Of a DNA stretch of 64,000 nt, positions 8,042 through 17,442 are shown in pieces. This stretch comes from Rhizobium altiplani (GTDB taxonomy: Bacteria > Pseudomonadota > Alphaproteobacteria > Rhizobiales > Rhizobiaceae), in assembly GCF_001542405.1 (NCBI RefSeq), contig NZ_LNCD01000140.1, positions 124,001 to 188,000 of the forward strand, in the 5' to 3' direction. Under the pieces are notes generated by a model. The model saw only the letters and a list, made by a program, of their open reading frames with translations. It was not told where the DNA came from and did not search any database. The translations under genes were made by a program, and so were the position numbers. Every line of letters starts with the position of its first letter. Position 1 is the stretch's first letter.

Positions 8042-9262
8042 ATGGCGCGAGCCTTTCTTTTCGTTCTGGATTCCTTTGGTGTCGGCGGCGCGCCGGATGC
8101 GGCAGCCTATGGCGACGAAGGCGCTGACACCCTGGGGCATATCGCGGAATTCTGCGCTGCCGGTGCGGGCGATCGCGAGGGATTGCGCTCAGGACCCCTC
8201 CAGCTTCCGAATATGTCGGCTCTTGGCCTGGTCCATCTCGCCAAGGCGGCGTCTGGTAGGTTTCCGGCCGGAATGCCGGTGCCGGAGAAGGTGTACGCGA
8301 TGTACGGTTCCGCCAGCGAGGTCTCGCGTGGCAAGGACACTCCGTCCGGTCATTGGGAAATCGCCGGAACGCCGGTAACGTTTGGCTGGGGTTACTTTCC
8401 GACAGAAGGCGATGCCTTTCCGCCGCAGCTTGTCGAGGCGCTCTGCAGGGCGGCCGACATTCCCGGGATACTCGGCAACTGCCACGCCTCTGGTACCGAC
8501 ATCATTGCCCGCCACGGCGAAGAGCATATCCGGACCGGAAAGCCGATCTGCTACACCTCGTCCGACTCTGTCTTCCAGGTTGCCGCGCATGAGACGCATT
8601 TCGGCCTCGACCGGCTCATGACCTTCTGCACGATCGCCCGGGCTCTGCTCGATCATTACAATATCGGCCGCGTCATCGCACGACCATTCGTCGGCGAAAC
8701 CGCTTCCAAGTTTCAGCGCACCGGAAACCGTCGCGACTTTTCGGTGCCGCCGCCGGAACCGACACTTCTCGACCGGCTGGTCAAGGAAGGGCGCAAGGTC
8801 CATGCCATCGGCAAGATCGGCGACATCTTCGCGCATAAGGGCGTCTCGCGAGTGATCAAGGCCAATGGCAATGAGGCTTTGATGGACGCAAGCCTTGCGG
8901 CGATGGATTCCGCCGAGGATGGCGAACTGGTTTTCACCAATTTCGTCGATTTCGACATGGTCTACGGCCATCGCCGGGATGTCGCCGGCTATGCCGCAGC
9001 GCTTGAAGCCTTTGATGGCAGGCTTCCCGAAGTGGGTGGCAAGTTGAAGCCCGGCGACCTCGTCATTCTGACCGCCGACCACGGCTGCGATCCGACGTGG
9101 CGCGGCACCGATCACACGCGCGAGCGCGTGCCGATCATTGCCTATGGGCCGGGACTGCGTTCTCGCGATATTGGCATTCGTACCACCTATGCGGATATCG
9201 GCGAGACGATTGCCCGCCATCTGCGCATTCCGGCGGGCGCGCACGGGAGAAGCTTTCTATGA
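8042..9262 (+). CDS. deoB: Phosphopentomutase DeoB
   Basis: DeoB interconverts (deoxy)ribose-1-phosphate and (deoxy)ribose-5-phosphate and so feeds products of the nucleoside phosphorylases into DeoC or the pentose phosphate pathway. The protein is 406 residues, normal for the family. It belongs to the alkaline phosphatase superfamily: the first metal site is in FVLDSFGVGGAPD at the N-terminus, and the second is in TADHGCDPTWRGTDHTRE near residue 345. The frame extends 18 codons upstream, but MARAFLFVLDSFG is the family start. Its stop overlaps the add start (ATGA), so the two are translationally coupled. Confidence 0.97.
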   Translation: MARAFLFVLDSFGVGGAPDAAAYGDEGADTLGHIAEFCAAGAGDREGLRSGPLQLPNMSALGLVHLAKAASGRFPAGMPVPEKVYAMYGSASEVSRGKDTPSGHWEIAGTPVTFGWGYFPTEGDAFPPQLVEALCRAADIPGILGNCHASGTDIIARHGEEHIRTGKPICYTSSDSVFQVAAHETHFGLDRLMTFCTIARALLDHYNIGRVIARPFVGETASKFQRTGNRRDFSVPPPEPTLLDRLVKEGRKVHAIGKIGDIFAHKGVSRVIKANGNEALMDASLAAMDSAEDGELVFTNFVDFDMVYGHRRDVAGYAAALEAFDGRLPEVGGKLKPGDLVILTADHGCDPTWRGTDHTRERVPIIAYGPGLRSRDIGIRTTYADIGETIARHLRIPAGAHGRSFL

Positions 9263-10227
9263 CGTCGCATTTGAAGAAAGTCGAGCTGCACTGCCATCTG
9301 GAAGGAGCGGCGCCGCCGACGCTCACCGTGGCGCAGGCTCGCAAGTATAACATCGACATCAGCCACTACCTCGCTGGCGGCACCTATGTCTGGCATGATT
9401 TCGCGAGCTTTCTGGAGTGTTACGACAAGGTCTCGGAGGCCTACAAGACCGAGGAAGACTACGCACTGCTGACGGAAACCTATCTCGATGAGCTTGCCGC
9501 GATCGGTACGATCTACAGCGAGCTGATCGTCTCCCCCGATCACGGCAAGCGGATCGGGCTTGGAGCGGATGCCTACATCGAGGGCGTGTGCGAAGGCGTG
9601 CGTCGTGCAAAGGCGAAAAGCGACATCGAGGCACGCCTGATTGTCACCGGAGAGCGTCATTTCGGCCCGGAGAGCGTCATCGGCGCCGCCGAATATGCTG
9701 CCAAAGCGAAGAATCCGCTAATCACTGGCTTCAATCTTGCAGGCGAGGAACGGATGGGTCGGGTTGCCGATTATGCGCGCGCCTTCGACATCGCGCGCGA
9801 TGCAGGCCTCGGCCTTACCATTCACGCCGGCGAGGTGTGCGGTGCGTTCAGCGTCGCCGATGCGCTCGACGTTGTCAGGCCTTCCCGGATCGGCCATGGC
9901 GTCCGGGCGATCGAGGACCTTGATCTCGTCAAGCGGCTCGCCGATCTCGGAACGGTGCTGGAGGTATGCCCCGGCTCCAATATTGCGCTGAACGTCTTTC
10001 CGGATTTCGCTTCTCATCCGTTGCGAAAGCTCAAGGCGTCAGGTGTTCGCGTGACGATCAGTTCGGACGACCCGCCCTTCTTCCATACTTCGCTGAAGCG
10101 CGAGTACGAATTGGCCGCCGACGCCTTCGGTTTCAGCGATGCGGCGATCAACGAGATGACCCGCACGGGAATTGAGGCTGCTTTCGTCGACGAGCCGACG
10201 CGACAGGCGCTCTTCGCCCGGATGTAA
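9259..10227 (+). CDS. add: Adenosine deaminase
   Basis: The enzyme deaminates adenosine and deoxyadenosine to inosine and deoxyinosine, which purine nucleoside phosphorylase (punA, in the opposite operon) can then split. It is 322 residues. Zinc and catalytic residues are visible: HCHLEGA at residues 11-17, the HAGE motif in LTIHAGEVCG, and SSDDPPFF near the C-terminus. The long upstream frame extension overlaps deoB and is rejected because the ATG at 9259 overlaps the deoB stop and begins the conserved fold. A hairpin at 10257-10289 probably ends this transcript. Confidence 0.95.
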   Translation: MTSHLKKVELHCHLEGAAPPTLTVAQARKYNIDISHYLAGGTYVWHDFASFLECYDKVSEAYKTEEDYALLTETYLDELAAIGTIYSELIVSPDHGKRIGLGADAYIEGVCEGVRRAKAKSDIEARLIVTGERHFGPESVIGAAEYAAKAKNPLITGFNLAGEERMGRVADYARAFDIARDAGLGLTIHAGEVCGAFSVADALDVVRPSRIGHGVRAIEDLDLVKRLADLGTVLEVCPGSNIALNVFPDFASHPLRKLKASGVRVTISSDDPPFFHTSLKREYELAADAFGFSDAAINEMTRTGIEAAFVDEPTRQALFARM

Positions 10228-10256
10228 TCCGGCTAGCCCTGGGGATCGATGCTGCA

Positions 10257-10289
10257 AAATTGCCTCCGCTCTTGCGGTGAAGGCAATTT
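10257..10289 (+). terminator. Probable intrinsic terminator after deoB-add
   Basis: A 9-base arm AAATTGCCT (10257-10265) pairs with AGGCAATTT (10281-10289). An inner CCGC/GCGG pairing extends the stem with a small bulge. The stem is A-rich on the left and T-rich on the right. It lies 30 bases after the add stop and 47 bases before the upp start. Confidence 0.65.
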
Positions 10290-10335
10290 CCATGGAAGAA
10301 ACATCCGATAAGAACAACGATAGGAAGGCTCGGCC

Positions 10336-10965
10336 ATGGACGGCGTAACGGTCATCGATCACCCGCTTGTGCAGCACAAACTCACGATCATGCGGCGTAA
10401 GGAGACATCGACCGGGAGTTTCCGTCGGCTCCTGCGCGAAATCTCCACCTTGCTCTGCTACGAAGTGACCCGTGATCTCGAACTCACCATGGAGACCATC
10501 GAGACGCCCCTGCAGACGATGGAGTCGCCGATCCTGGAAGGCAAGAAGCTCGTCTTTGCTTCGATCCTCCGTGCCGGCAACGGCCTTCTCGAAGGCATGC
10601 TCGACCTTGTGCCGTCGGCGCGCGTTTCGCATATCGGCGTCTACCGTGACCATGAAACGCTGCAGCCGGTCGAGTATTACTTCAAGGCTCCCGAGGATAT
10701 CTCCGAACGCTTGATCATCGTCGTCGACCCGATGCTCGCCACCGGTAACTCGTCGATCGCGGCGATCGACAAGCTCAAGGAGCGCGGCGCCCATAACATT
10801 CGCTTCCTCTGCCTTCTTGCCGCGCCCGAGGGCATCAAGAATTTCCGCGAGGCGCATCCAGATGTGCCCGTCTTCACCGCCTCGATCGATAGCCATCTGA
10901 ACGAGAAGGGCTACATCATGCCTGGTCTCGGCGATGCCGGCGATCGCATGTACGGTACGAAGTAA
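10336..10965 (+). CDS. upp: Uracil phosphoribosyltransferase
   Basis: Upp converts uracil plus PRPP to UMP, salvaging the base released by pyrimidine nucleoside phosphorylase. The protein is 209 residues, the normal length. The PRPP-binding loop is visible as LIIVVDPMLATGNSS (about residues 128-142) and the uracil-binding end as GLGDAGDRMYGTK. An AGGAAGG ribosome-binding site precedes the ATG at 10336. It is transcribed in the same direction as deoB-add, but the hairpin between them suggests separate expression. Confidence 0.97.
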   Translation: MDGVTVIDHPLVQHKLTIMRRKETSTGSFRRLLREISTLLCYEVTRDLELTMETIETPLQTMESPILEGKKLVFASILRAGNGLLEGMLDLVPSARVSHIGVYRDHETLQPVEYYFKAPEDISERLIIVVDPMLATGNSSIAAIDKLKERGAHNIRFLCLLAAPEGIKNFREAHPDVPVFTASIDSHLNEKGYIMPGLGDAGDRMYGTK

Positions 10966-10999
10966 TTCGTCATCTGTTTACCATTCGGATGCAGTCGAA

Positions 11000-11030
11000 G
11001 GTCCGGACACGCGTGCCGGACCATTTGCTT
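11000..11030 (+). terminator. Possible terminator after upp
   Basis: Arms GGTCCGG (11000-11006) and CCGGACC (11016-11022) pair, and the interior CAC/GTG extends the stem with one bulged A. It is followed by the weak T-rich stretch ATTTGCTTT. It is 34 bases past the upp stop. Confidence 0.5.
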
Positions 11031-11125
11031 TACCGGCATTAGCAACTTGTCAGCGATTAGGGCGTAGGACGTGTAAGCATGGCCACGCATGACGCGGGGT
11101 TTATACAGGAAGGATTTCTGTCCCG

Positions 11126-11644
11126 ATGCTCGTGCGTACCGTCATTTTTGCAAGCGTGGCTGCGGTGCTTGCAACACAGATACCGACCCTCGTGGGAAAA
11201 CGCAGCGGCGAAGTGGTCGCCTCGGCCAATTTCGTAACCGGCAATGCAGATCAGGGGCGAGCCGCGGCAAGTGGCGGCACAATGCGACTGCGGGCTGATG
11301 CTCAAGGCCACTATTCCGGCGATTTCAGAATCAATGGTCGTCAGGTGCAGGGCCTGATCGATACCGGCGCGACCTACGTCGCTCTGAATGAGAGCTTCGC
11401 TCGACGCCTGGGTTATACGGGCAACCAGCTTGATTTCCGCTACTCGGTCGACACAGCCAACGGGAAGACGAAGGCAGCGCACGTGACATTGGATCGGGTG
11501 GAGATTGGCGGCATCCGCGTGCGTGATGTGGAGGCCTTTGTGCTGAAGGATGGCGCCCTGTCCTCCACGCTCGTCGGCATGAGCTTCCTGCGCAAGCTCG
11601 CTTCCTATTCCGTTGCCGATGGATCGCTCAGTTTGAAGCAATAG
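11126..11644 (+). CDS. Membrane-anchored retropepsin-like aspartic protease (clan AA, TIGR02281 type)
   Basis: The 172-residue product has an N-terminal hydrophobic segment (LVRTVIFASVAAVLATQIP) and one aspartic protease domain. The active-site triplet is in VQGLIDTGATYVALN with Asp79, and a second conserved stretch is LVGMSFLRKLASYSV. Proteins of this type carry a single lobe and should act as homodimers, probably on the periplasmic side. The substrate is unknown. It is separated from upp by 160 bases, and its stop is only 3 bases from the convergent stop of the ABC ATPase gene. Confidence 0.85.
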   Translation: MLVRTVIFASVAAVLATQIPTLVGKRSGEVVASANFVTGNADQGRAAASGGTMRLRADAQGHYSGDFRINGRQVQGLIDTGATYVALNESFARRLGYTGNQLDFRYSVDTANGKTKAAHVTLDRVEIGGIRVRDVEAFVLKDGALSSTLVGMSFLRKLASYSVADGSLSLKQ

Positions 11645-11647
11645 GCG

Positions 11648-12442
11648 TCAGGGCGTCGATGGCCGGTTTCTTGCCTCGTCGGCCGTCAGCGCGCTCTCCC
11701 GGGTGCCGGAGACAATTATCTCCAGGACCTCGTGCTCGTCGGTGTTCTTGACGTAGCGGTCACCGACATACTCACCGCGCTTGAGGACCATGACGCGATC
11801 GCCGACGGCGAAAATGTCGACGAGGCGGTGTGAGATGATGATCTGGGCAACGCCTTGTTTCTTCAGTTCCAGCATGGTTTCGAGCAGCCGCTCGGTCGCC
11901 ATGACCGAAAGATTGGCGGTCGGCTCGTCGAGAATGACGACGCGCGGCTCGAAGGAGATCGCGCGGGCGATCGCCACGGACTGCTGGCGGCCGCCCGACA
12001 GGCTCTCGACCTTCTGATAGACGGAATTCACGTCGACCTTGAGGCGCTTCAACACGTTGTCCGCCTCGGCATACATCTTCCTCCGATCGACGAAGAGGCC
12101 TCTGAGAGGCCAGCGGCCGAGAAAAATGTTCTGGCCGACATCCATGTTCCCGCAGAGTGCGAAATCCTGATAGATCATCTCGATCCCTGCATCACGACTC
12201 TCATGCGGGCTCTTGAAAGACACCGGTTGCCCCGCCACCAGGATTTCGCCGGAGTCGCGCTGATAGGCGCCTGTGAGGATCTTCATCAGCGTCGACTTGC
12301 CGGCAGAGTTGTCCCCGACCAGGCCAAGAATCTCCCCGGGATAGAGCACGAGATCGACTTTGCGGAGCGCTTGCACGGCTCCGAAGGCCTTTTCGATGCC
12401 CCGCATTTCCACAATCGGCCGCGAAGGCGTCACGTCAGCCAT
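11648..12442 (-). CDS. ABC sugar importer, single-domain ATPase (FrcA/RbsA-like)
   Basis: This is the energising subunit of a CUT2/ribose-type importer. At 264 residues it has only one nucleotide-binding domain, unlike the duplicated RbsA, so it should act as a homodimer. Visible motifs are Walker A GDNSAGKST (residues 43-51), signature LSGGRQQSVAIARA, and Walker B VVILDEPTANL. The start at 12442 begins MADVTPSRPIVEMRGIEK and overlaps the permease stop by 8 bases, indicating coupling. The frame is open 18 codons upstream, but this would lie wholly within the permease gene. Confidence 0.92.
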   Translation of the reverse strand: MADVTPSRPIVEMRGIEKAFGAVQALRKVDLVLYPGEILGLVGDNSAGKSTLMKILTGAYQRDSGEILVAGQPVSFKSPHESRDAGIEMIYQDFALCGNMDVGQNIFLGRWPLRGLFVDRRKMYAEADNVLKRLKVDVNSVYQKVESLSGGRQQSVAIARAISFEPRVVILDEPTANLSVMATERLLETMLELKKQGVAQIIISHRLVDIFAVGDRVMVLKRGEYVGDRYVKNTDEHEVLEIIVSGTRESALTADEARNRPSTP

Positions 12443-14687
12443 GGATGGCTTCTCCCGTTCGTGCTGCTGTCGTGAAACGGCCGCGCAGGCGCGCAAAGAT
12501 ATTGGCCTGCCGCACCCATATGTCGATCAGCACTGCCACAATGAGGATGACCCCGATGAAGACATTGATCCAGTGCTGGGGCATGCTGAAGCCTTGGACA
12601 TTGAGTTGCAGGAGCGCGCGGACAAGCGTTATTACAGCCGCGCCTGCAAGCGAGCCGATCATCGTGCCGTAGCCGCCGAAGATTGATCCGCCGCCGATGA
12701 TCACGGAGGCGATGGCGTCAAGCTCGCGGAACTGGCCGGCAACCGGGTTGAAGCTGCGGAAATAAGCGACGTTGATGATCCCGGCCATGGTTGCGCAGAA
12801 CGCGGACAGTACAAGTGCAATGAAGCGAACACGGTTGGTATTGATGCCGGCATAGGCGGCAGCGCGGACATTGCCGCCCGCTGCACAGACCTTCAGCCCA
12901 AATGGAGTGTAGGCAAGCACGATGCCAGCGATGAGGGCGACGAAAAACATGAAGATCGTCTGGATGCTGACGACCTCGGCTACCGTACGGATCATCCCCG
13001 GGGGCAGCGAAACACCGAAATGCAGGAAAACGTCGTTCACCTTGCGGCCAAGCAGGTTGTAGCCTTCCGGCCAGCCGGTCAGCTGCTGGCCGGCGACAAA
13101 CCAAGCGGCAAGACCTCGGGCAATGTAGAACATGCCGAGCGTGGCAATGAAGGCGGGCAGCTTGAAGCCGACGGTGATGACGGCATTGACAATGCCGGCA
13201 GCCGTCCCCGCAAGCAGACCCATCGCCACGGCAGTGAATGGATCGGCGCCCAGCACCTTGAGGAAATAGGCGGCCGTGCTGCCGGCGAGAGCAAGCACCG
13301 AGCCAACGGAGAGATCGATATCACCGGCCGCAATGACATAGGTGAGCCCGACGGTAACGAGCGCCAGCTCTGTGTAGTTGAGCAGGATCGCGAAGGTGTT
13401 GGGCAGGTTCCACCAGTAGTCCGGCCTTAGCGCCAGGCCGGTCAGCCAGAGCAGCACCGTCAGGATGATGGCGAGTGCGTCGCGCCGTGCAAGGAACTTG
13501 CCGAGCCCCGTGGCCGAGAGCGCCATGTCGGCCGCCATCGCCCCTTTGGTCTGCACGCCTTCCAGAGCGACGCCGCCGGTTTCGTAGGCCGGCGGCGGTG
13601 GCCGACCGCGGAGCCAGGCCCAGAACCGGGCCGCGATCTGGCGTCGAATGAGGAAGGGCTCGATCAGCACGGCCACGACCAGAAGCAGCCCCAGGAAGAC
13701 CATGACGGCACCGGCTGGCAAGGTGAACCTGGCGCCGACGGCAACGCTCTCTCCATCGATGATGACGGTCCGCGTGATCGGCCAACCTTCGCGCAGCACC
13801 TTGTCGATCAGCACAACGACTGTCGCGCCAAGGCAGGACCCGAGCACGCGCCCGCGCCCGCCAAGGATCGACGCACCGCCGATGACGACAGATGCGATCA
13901 CGGTAAGCTCCCAGCCGACGCCGTAAAGAGGGGTGACGCCCTTGTCCTGCGCCGCTGCCAGAAGACCGGAAAGGGTCGCGCAGAGCGACGAGATCAGGTA
14001 GGCGCGAATTCGCACCCACTGGGTGTTGATGCCGGCATAGGCTGCGGCCTGCTCGTTGCCGCCGGTCGCGAAGGTCTCATAGCCCCAGCGGGTCTTGGCA
14101 AGCACATAGGCGCCGATGACAGCTACGAGGAGGAAGATCGCGATCTGGTTATTGAAGCCGAGAGCGTTGATCTCTCCGAGATGAAAGAAGAGCGGGTAGT
14201 CTGCCGCCTTGCCGGAGTAGTAGATCGCTTGGCCATGCGTGAGCGCAAGAACGAAGCCTCGACCGATAAAGAGCATCGTCAGCGTTGCAATGAACGCGGG
14301 CACTTTCAGCATCGTCACGAGGACGCCGTTGACGAGGCCAATCACCGTGCCGAGCAGCACACAGAAGATCACCGACTCGATGACGCCGAAGTCGAGAACA
14401 TCAGACGCAAAGAGCCTCGCAAAAACGACAGCGATCAGGCCGTAGGTCGAGCCGACCGAAAGATCCAGATCCTTGTTGGCGATGACAAAGGTCATTCCGA
14501 CCGCGATTATCCCGACACGGGACGTGTCGCGAAGTAGCGCCAACAGGGCCTCCGTTGATCCAAAGAAGGCCGGATTGACGATAGCGCCGCCGAGGTAGAG
14601 CAAGGCGAGGAAGATCAGCAGCCCAGCCTCCCAGCCGCCGACGAGCTGGGGCGGCGCACGGCCTAGCGATGTCGTCGTGGGCGCCAT
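12435..14687 (-). CDS. Tandem-fused ABC sugar permease (two RbsC-like domains)
   Basis: The gene encodes 750 residues, about twice the usual 320-370 of CUT2 permeases. Two homologous halves are visible. Half one (about 20-345) contains VGIIAVGMTFVIANKDLDLSVGS. Half two (about 400-735) contains LALVTVGLTYVIAAGDIDLSVGS. Each half also has an AAAYAGINT loop and a VIASVVIGGASILGG- or AIASVIIGGGSIFGG-type block. A cytoplasmic linker of about 50 residues (around 345-395), rich in Arg and Pro, joins them. It replaces the usual permease homodimer with a covalent pair. It lies between the binding protein and the single-domain ATPase. The sequence is continuous with no frameshift signal, so the fusion looks genuine. 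Confidence 0.93.
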   Translation of the reverse strand: MAPTTTSLGRAPPQLVGGWEAGLLIFLALLYLGGAIVNPAFFGSTEALLALLRDTSRVGIIAVGMTFVIANKDLDLSVGSTYGLIAVVFARLFASDVLDFGVIESVIFCVLLGTVIGLVNGVLVTMLKVPAFIATLTMLFIGRGFVLALTHGQAIYYSGKAADYPLFFHLGEINALGFNNQIAIFLLVAVIGAYVLAKTRWGYETFATGGNEQAAAYAGINTQWVRIRAYLISSLCATLSGLLAAAQDKGVTPLYGVGWELTVIASVVIGGASILGGRGRVLGSCLGATVVVLIDKVLREGWPITRTVIIDGESVAVGARFTLPAGAVMVFLGLLLVVAVLIEPFLIRRQIAARFWAWLRGRPPPPAYETGGVALEGVQTKGAMAADMALSATGLGKFLARRDALAIILTVLLWLTGLALRPDYWWNLPNTFAILLNYTELALVTVGLTYVIAAGDIDLSVGSVLALAGSTAAYFLKVLGADPFTAVAMGLLAGTAAGIVNAVITVGFKLPAFIATLGMFYIARGLAAWFVAGQQLTGWPEGYNLLGRKVNDVFLHFGVSLPPGMIRTVAEVVSIQTIFMFFVALIAGIVLAYTPFGLKVCAAGGNVRAAAYAGINTNRVRFIALVLSAFCATMAGIINVAYFRSFNPVAGQFRELDAIASVIIGGGSIFGGYGTMIGSLAGAAVITLVRALLQLNVQGFSMPQHWINVFIGVILIVAVLIDIWVRQANIFARLRGRFTTAARTGEAIHG

Positions 14688-14719
14688 GGTGTCTGCCGAT
14701 CAATCTCGCCGTCGCGATA

Positions 14720-14739
14720 CGGGAGGCTTGCACCTCCCG
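14720..14739. repeat. Stem-loop between binding-protein and permease genes
   Basis: CGGGAGG (14720-14726) and CCTCCCG (14733-14739) form a 7-base stem around a 6-base loop in the 77-base gap after the binding-protein stop. There is no T tract. Such hairpins often protect the 3' end of a strongly expressed binding-protein message, so this is probably a differential-expression element. Confidence 0.5.
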
Positions 14740-14764
14740 CGTCGATTTCAGGCGTTTCGGAGCG

Positions 14765-15847
14765 TTAGTTTTCGAAGCGCTTGCCAACCTTTGCGACGTT
14801 CTCCTTCGTCACCAACTGGGCACGCGTGTCCAGGTTGGCGGCGGAAATGCCGCGATCGATCTGCAGGTAAAGCTGCATGACAGGCCAGAAGCCCTGCAGG
14901 AAGGGTTGCTGTCCCAGCGAACCGGTCAGGTTTCCGGCGGCGATTCCCTCCTGCTGTGCCGGGCCGAGGTCGAACCCGAATGCGCAGAGCTTGCCGGTCT
15001 TGCCCATCTGTGCGACGGCCTTGACGAGCGGTGGCGTGAAGACGTTGTTGGCGGTGAAGGCACCGACCACGTCACCACGGGATTCGAAGAGCGAAACAAG
15101 CGCGTTGACCGGATCGTTGGGGTTCGTGTCGATGCCGACGTTCTCCGGTCCAGCGTCAACCTTGAAAGCGTCAAGCTTGCCGGCCTCCTTCAATGTTTTG
15201 ACGATGGCGTTGAAAGCGGAGGTGACCCGGTTGTTGACCTCGATGTTGCCCATCGCAGTTGACGACGGCAACAGAATCGAGCCGCTGGTTGCGCCGCTCG
15301 CAATCACACAATTGGCAAGAGCCTCGCCGCCGATTGCCGCGGCCGATGCGTCCTGACCAGTATGGCTGATGGCACTGCGATGCAGGATGGTTGCATCGAA
15401 TGAGTTGGTTGTGGCGATCGGTATGCCCGCCGCCTCGGCAGCTTTGACGATGTCGTTGTAGGCGCCGACCTGCGGCGTCGTCATAATGATGCCGTCGATC
15501 GTCGGATCCTGGACGATCTGGTTGAGGATCTCGATTGCGCGCGCCGGATCGTCAACTGGCGATTCCGAGCCGAGCAGCAGGATCTTGGCGCCGATCATGT
15601 TGCCGGCGACGGTTGCGCCGACATAGACGGGATCAAAAAAGCCATTGCCTGCCGTATGAGTCACGATCGCGAAGGTCAAATGACCGTCCGCCGAATGGAA
15701 GTTCTTCGTGTTGGGATCTTCCTTGGCAGCTTCGGCAAAATTATAGCCGCCAACTGCTTTCTCGACGCTGCCCGACTGCGCAAATGCATGCGAGACGCCG
15801 AGCGATAGTAGCGCCGCTGACACCGCGTACAGCAAAGTCCGCCTCAT
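14765..15847 (-). CDS. Periplasmic sugar-binding protein of the ABC importer
   Basis: The product is 360 residues with a Sec signal peptide (MRRTLLYAVSAALLSLGVSHAFA). The mature part has the periplasmic-binding-protein-like I pattern of sugar-binding proteins: FAIVTHTAGNGFFDPVYVGATVAGNMIGAKILLLG and IIMTTPQVGAYNDIVKAAEAAGIPIATTNS. The ligand cannot be read from sequence. The system sits next to the deo genes, so ribose, deoxyribose or a related pentose is a reasonable guess but only inference. It is the first gene of a three-gene operon. Confidence 0.88.
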   Translation of the reverse strand: MRRTLLYAVSAALLSLGVSHAFAQSGSVEKAVGGYNFAEAAKEDPNTKNFHSADGHLTFAIVTHTAGNGFFDPVYVGATVAGNMIGAKILLLGSESPVDDPARAIEILNQIVQDPTIDGIIMTTPQVGAYNDIVKAAEAAGIPIATTNSFDATILHRSAISHTGQDASAAAIGGEALANCVIASGATSGSILLPSSTAMGNIEVNNRVTSAFNAIVKTLKEAGKLDAFKVDAGPENVGIDTNPNDPVNALVSLFESRGDVVGAFTANNVFTPPLVKAVAQMGKTGKLCAFGFDLGPAQQEGIAAGNLTGSLGQQPFLQGFWPVMQLYLQIDRGISAANLDTRAQLVTKENVAKVGKRFEN

Positions 15848-16115
15848 GATTAGTCCTCCCTTGAGTCAAGGAAGGAAAGCCGTTCGAGCGCAATTTACAG
15901 AGAGTGAGGGCCGAAGGCTTCCTCCCATACGCTAATATTCTGCGCAATTCCGATGCAAGTAAACGGCGAACTCATCGTAAGGGCGAAATTGTTTGCCTCC
16001 CAAACCTCCCCTGGTTGTTTTTGATGACAAATAGCCGTTGAGGTCGTGGTTACTGGCTCTCAGGGGATGGATGCGCTTCCCTGGGGAAGCCTGCCTCCTT
16101 TTCGGAACGCGATCC

Positions 16116-17441
16116 TTAGCTTGCTGAAAGAGCCACGATGCGCTCGTAAATGACGGCGGGGGTGGCAGGCTGGTGTTCGTCGATCCGGTAATGTTTGGCG
16201 AGGGCGGCAACCGCCGCATCTGCTGAATCCGCGCTTGAGGCATGCACAAGCGCGATGGGGTCGCCTTTCTCTACACGCGTGCCAAGCGGCAGAATGTCGG
16301 ATATCCCGACGCGATGATCGATCCTGTCGGCGGGATGACGCCGTCCGCCGCCGAGGTCGACGACGGTCATGCCGATCTCCCGTACGTCGCAGCCGGAAAG
16401 CCAACCGGACCGAGGTGCGGGGACAGGTTTCGTCAGCGGCGCCTCGACGAGGTACTTGTCCGGTGCCTCCAACAGATCCGAGGGGCCGCCGAGGCGGCTG
16501 ACCATGCGGGCAAAGCTTTCGGCGGCCTTGCCCGTAGAAAGCGCGTCCACGGCTTTTGCCTCACCGTCCTGAAGTGACGACACCACACCTGACTTCGCCA
16601 GCATCTCGGCTGCGAAGGCCAGCACGGCAGCCTCCAAGCGGGTGTTCTTCTTTTTGCCCGCTAGAAAATCCAGACAGTTTCGGATCTCGACGGCGTTTCC
16701 GGCAGCATCCGCCAGCGGCTGGTTCATGTCGGTAATCAGGGCCGATGTCCTGACGCCTGCACTGTTGGCGACATCGACAAGGGCGCGGGCCAGCATCTCG
16801 GCATCGTCAGGCTCGGCCATGAACGCGCCCGTGCCGACCTTGACGTCGAGCACCAGCGTCTGCAGTCCGGCCGCAAGCTTCTTCGAAAGGATCGAGGCGG
16901 TGATGAGGGGAATCGAGTCAACGGTCGCCGTCACATCCCGGACAGCGTAAAGCTTGCCGTCGGCTGGAGCGAGGGAGCCGGTTTGGCCGATGATGGCGCA
17001 GCCGACATCCTTCACGACCTTGCGGAAAACTGTTGCGTCAGGGGTGATGGTATAGCCAGGAATGGCTTCGAGCTTATCCAGCGTCCCGCCGGTATGGCCG
17101 AGACCACGCCCTGATATCATCGGAACGGCGAGGCCGCACGCTGCCGCGATCGGTGCGAGCATCAGGGAAACATTGTCCCCGACGCCGCCTGTCGAGTGCT
17201 TGTCGGCAATAGGTCTGTCTATGTCTGCCCAGCTCAGTGTGTCGCCCGAGCGGGCCATTGCCAGCGTCAGCGCCACGACCTCGTCGCGCGACATACCCTT
17301 GAACCAGACCGCCATGGCGAAGGCGCCGATCTGCCCCTCGGAGAGCTGACCGGCCACAAGTGCGGCAATGAACGATTGGATATCCTCTTCGGAAAGCGTT
17401 CCGCCATTTCGCTTCTGGCGGATGATCTCCTGGGGGATCAT
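16116..17441 (-). CDS. deoA: Thymidine phosphorylase
   Basis: DeoA splits thymidine or deoxyuridine with phosphate into base and deoxyribose-1-phosphate. It is 441 residues, normal for the family. Recognisable segments are MIPQEIIRQKRNGGTLSEEDIQSFI at the start, the phosphate-binding KHSTGGVGDNVSLMLAP, and LVLDVKVGTGAFM. The start at 17441 is one base away from the deoC stop, and upstream extension is unsupported. It is the last gene of the eight-gene nucleoside operon. Confidence 0.96.
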   Translation of the reverse strand: MIPQEIIRQKRNGGTLSEEDIQSFIAALVAGQLSEGQIGAFAMAVWFKGMSRDEVVALTLAMARSGDTLSWADIDRPIADKHSTGGVGDNVSLMLAPIAAACGLAVPMISGRGLGHTGGTLDKLEAIPGYTITPDATVFRKVVKDVGCAIIGQTGSLAPADGKLYAVRDVTATVDSIPLITASILSKKLAAGLQTLVLDVKVGTGAFMAEPDDAEMLARALVDVANSAGVRTSALITDMNQPLADAAGNAVEIRNCLDFLAGKKKNTRLEAAVLAFAAEMLAKSGVVSSLQDGEAKAVDALSTGKAAESFARMVSRLGGPSDLLEAPDKYLVEAPLTKPVPAPRSGWLSGCDVREIGMTVVDLGGGRRHPADRIDHRVGISDILPLGTRVEKGDPIALVHASSADSADAAVAALAKHYRIDEHQPATPAVIYERIVALSAS

Positions 17442-17442
17442 C

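Noticed and set aside
16075..16090. Hairpin GCTTCCC/GGGAAGC after deoA as terminator
   Set aside because: The arms pair perfectly, but the loop is only two bases and no T run follows on the minus strand, so I do not call it a terminator.
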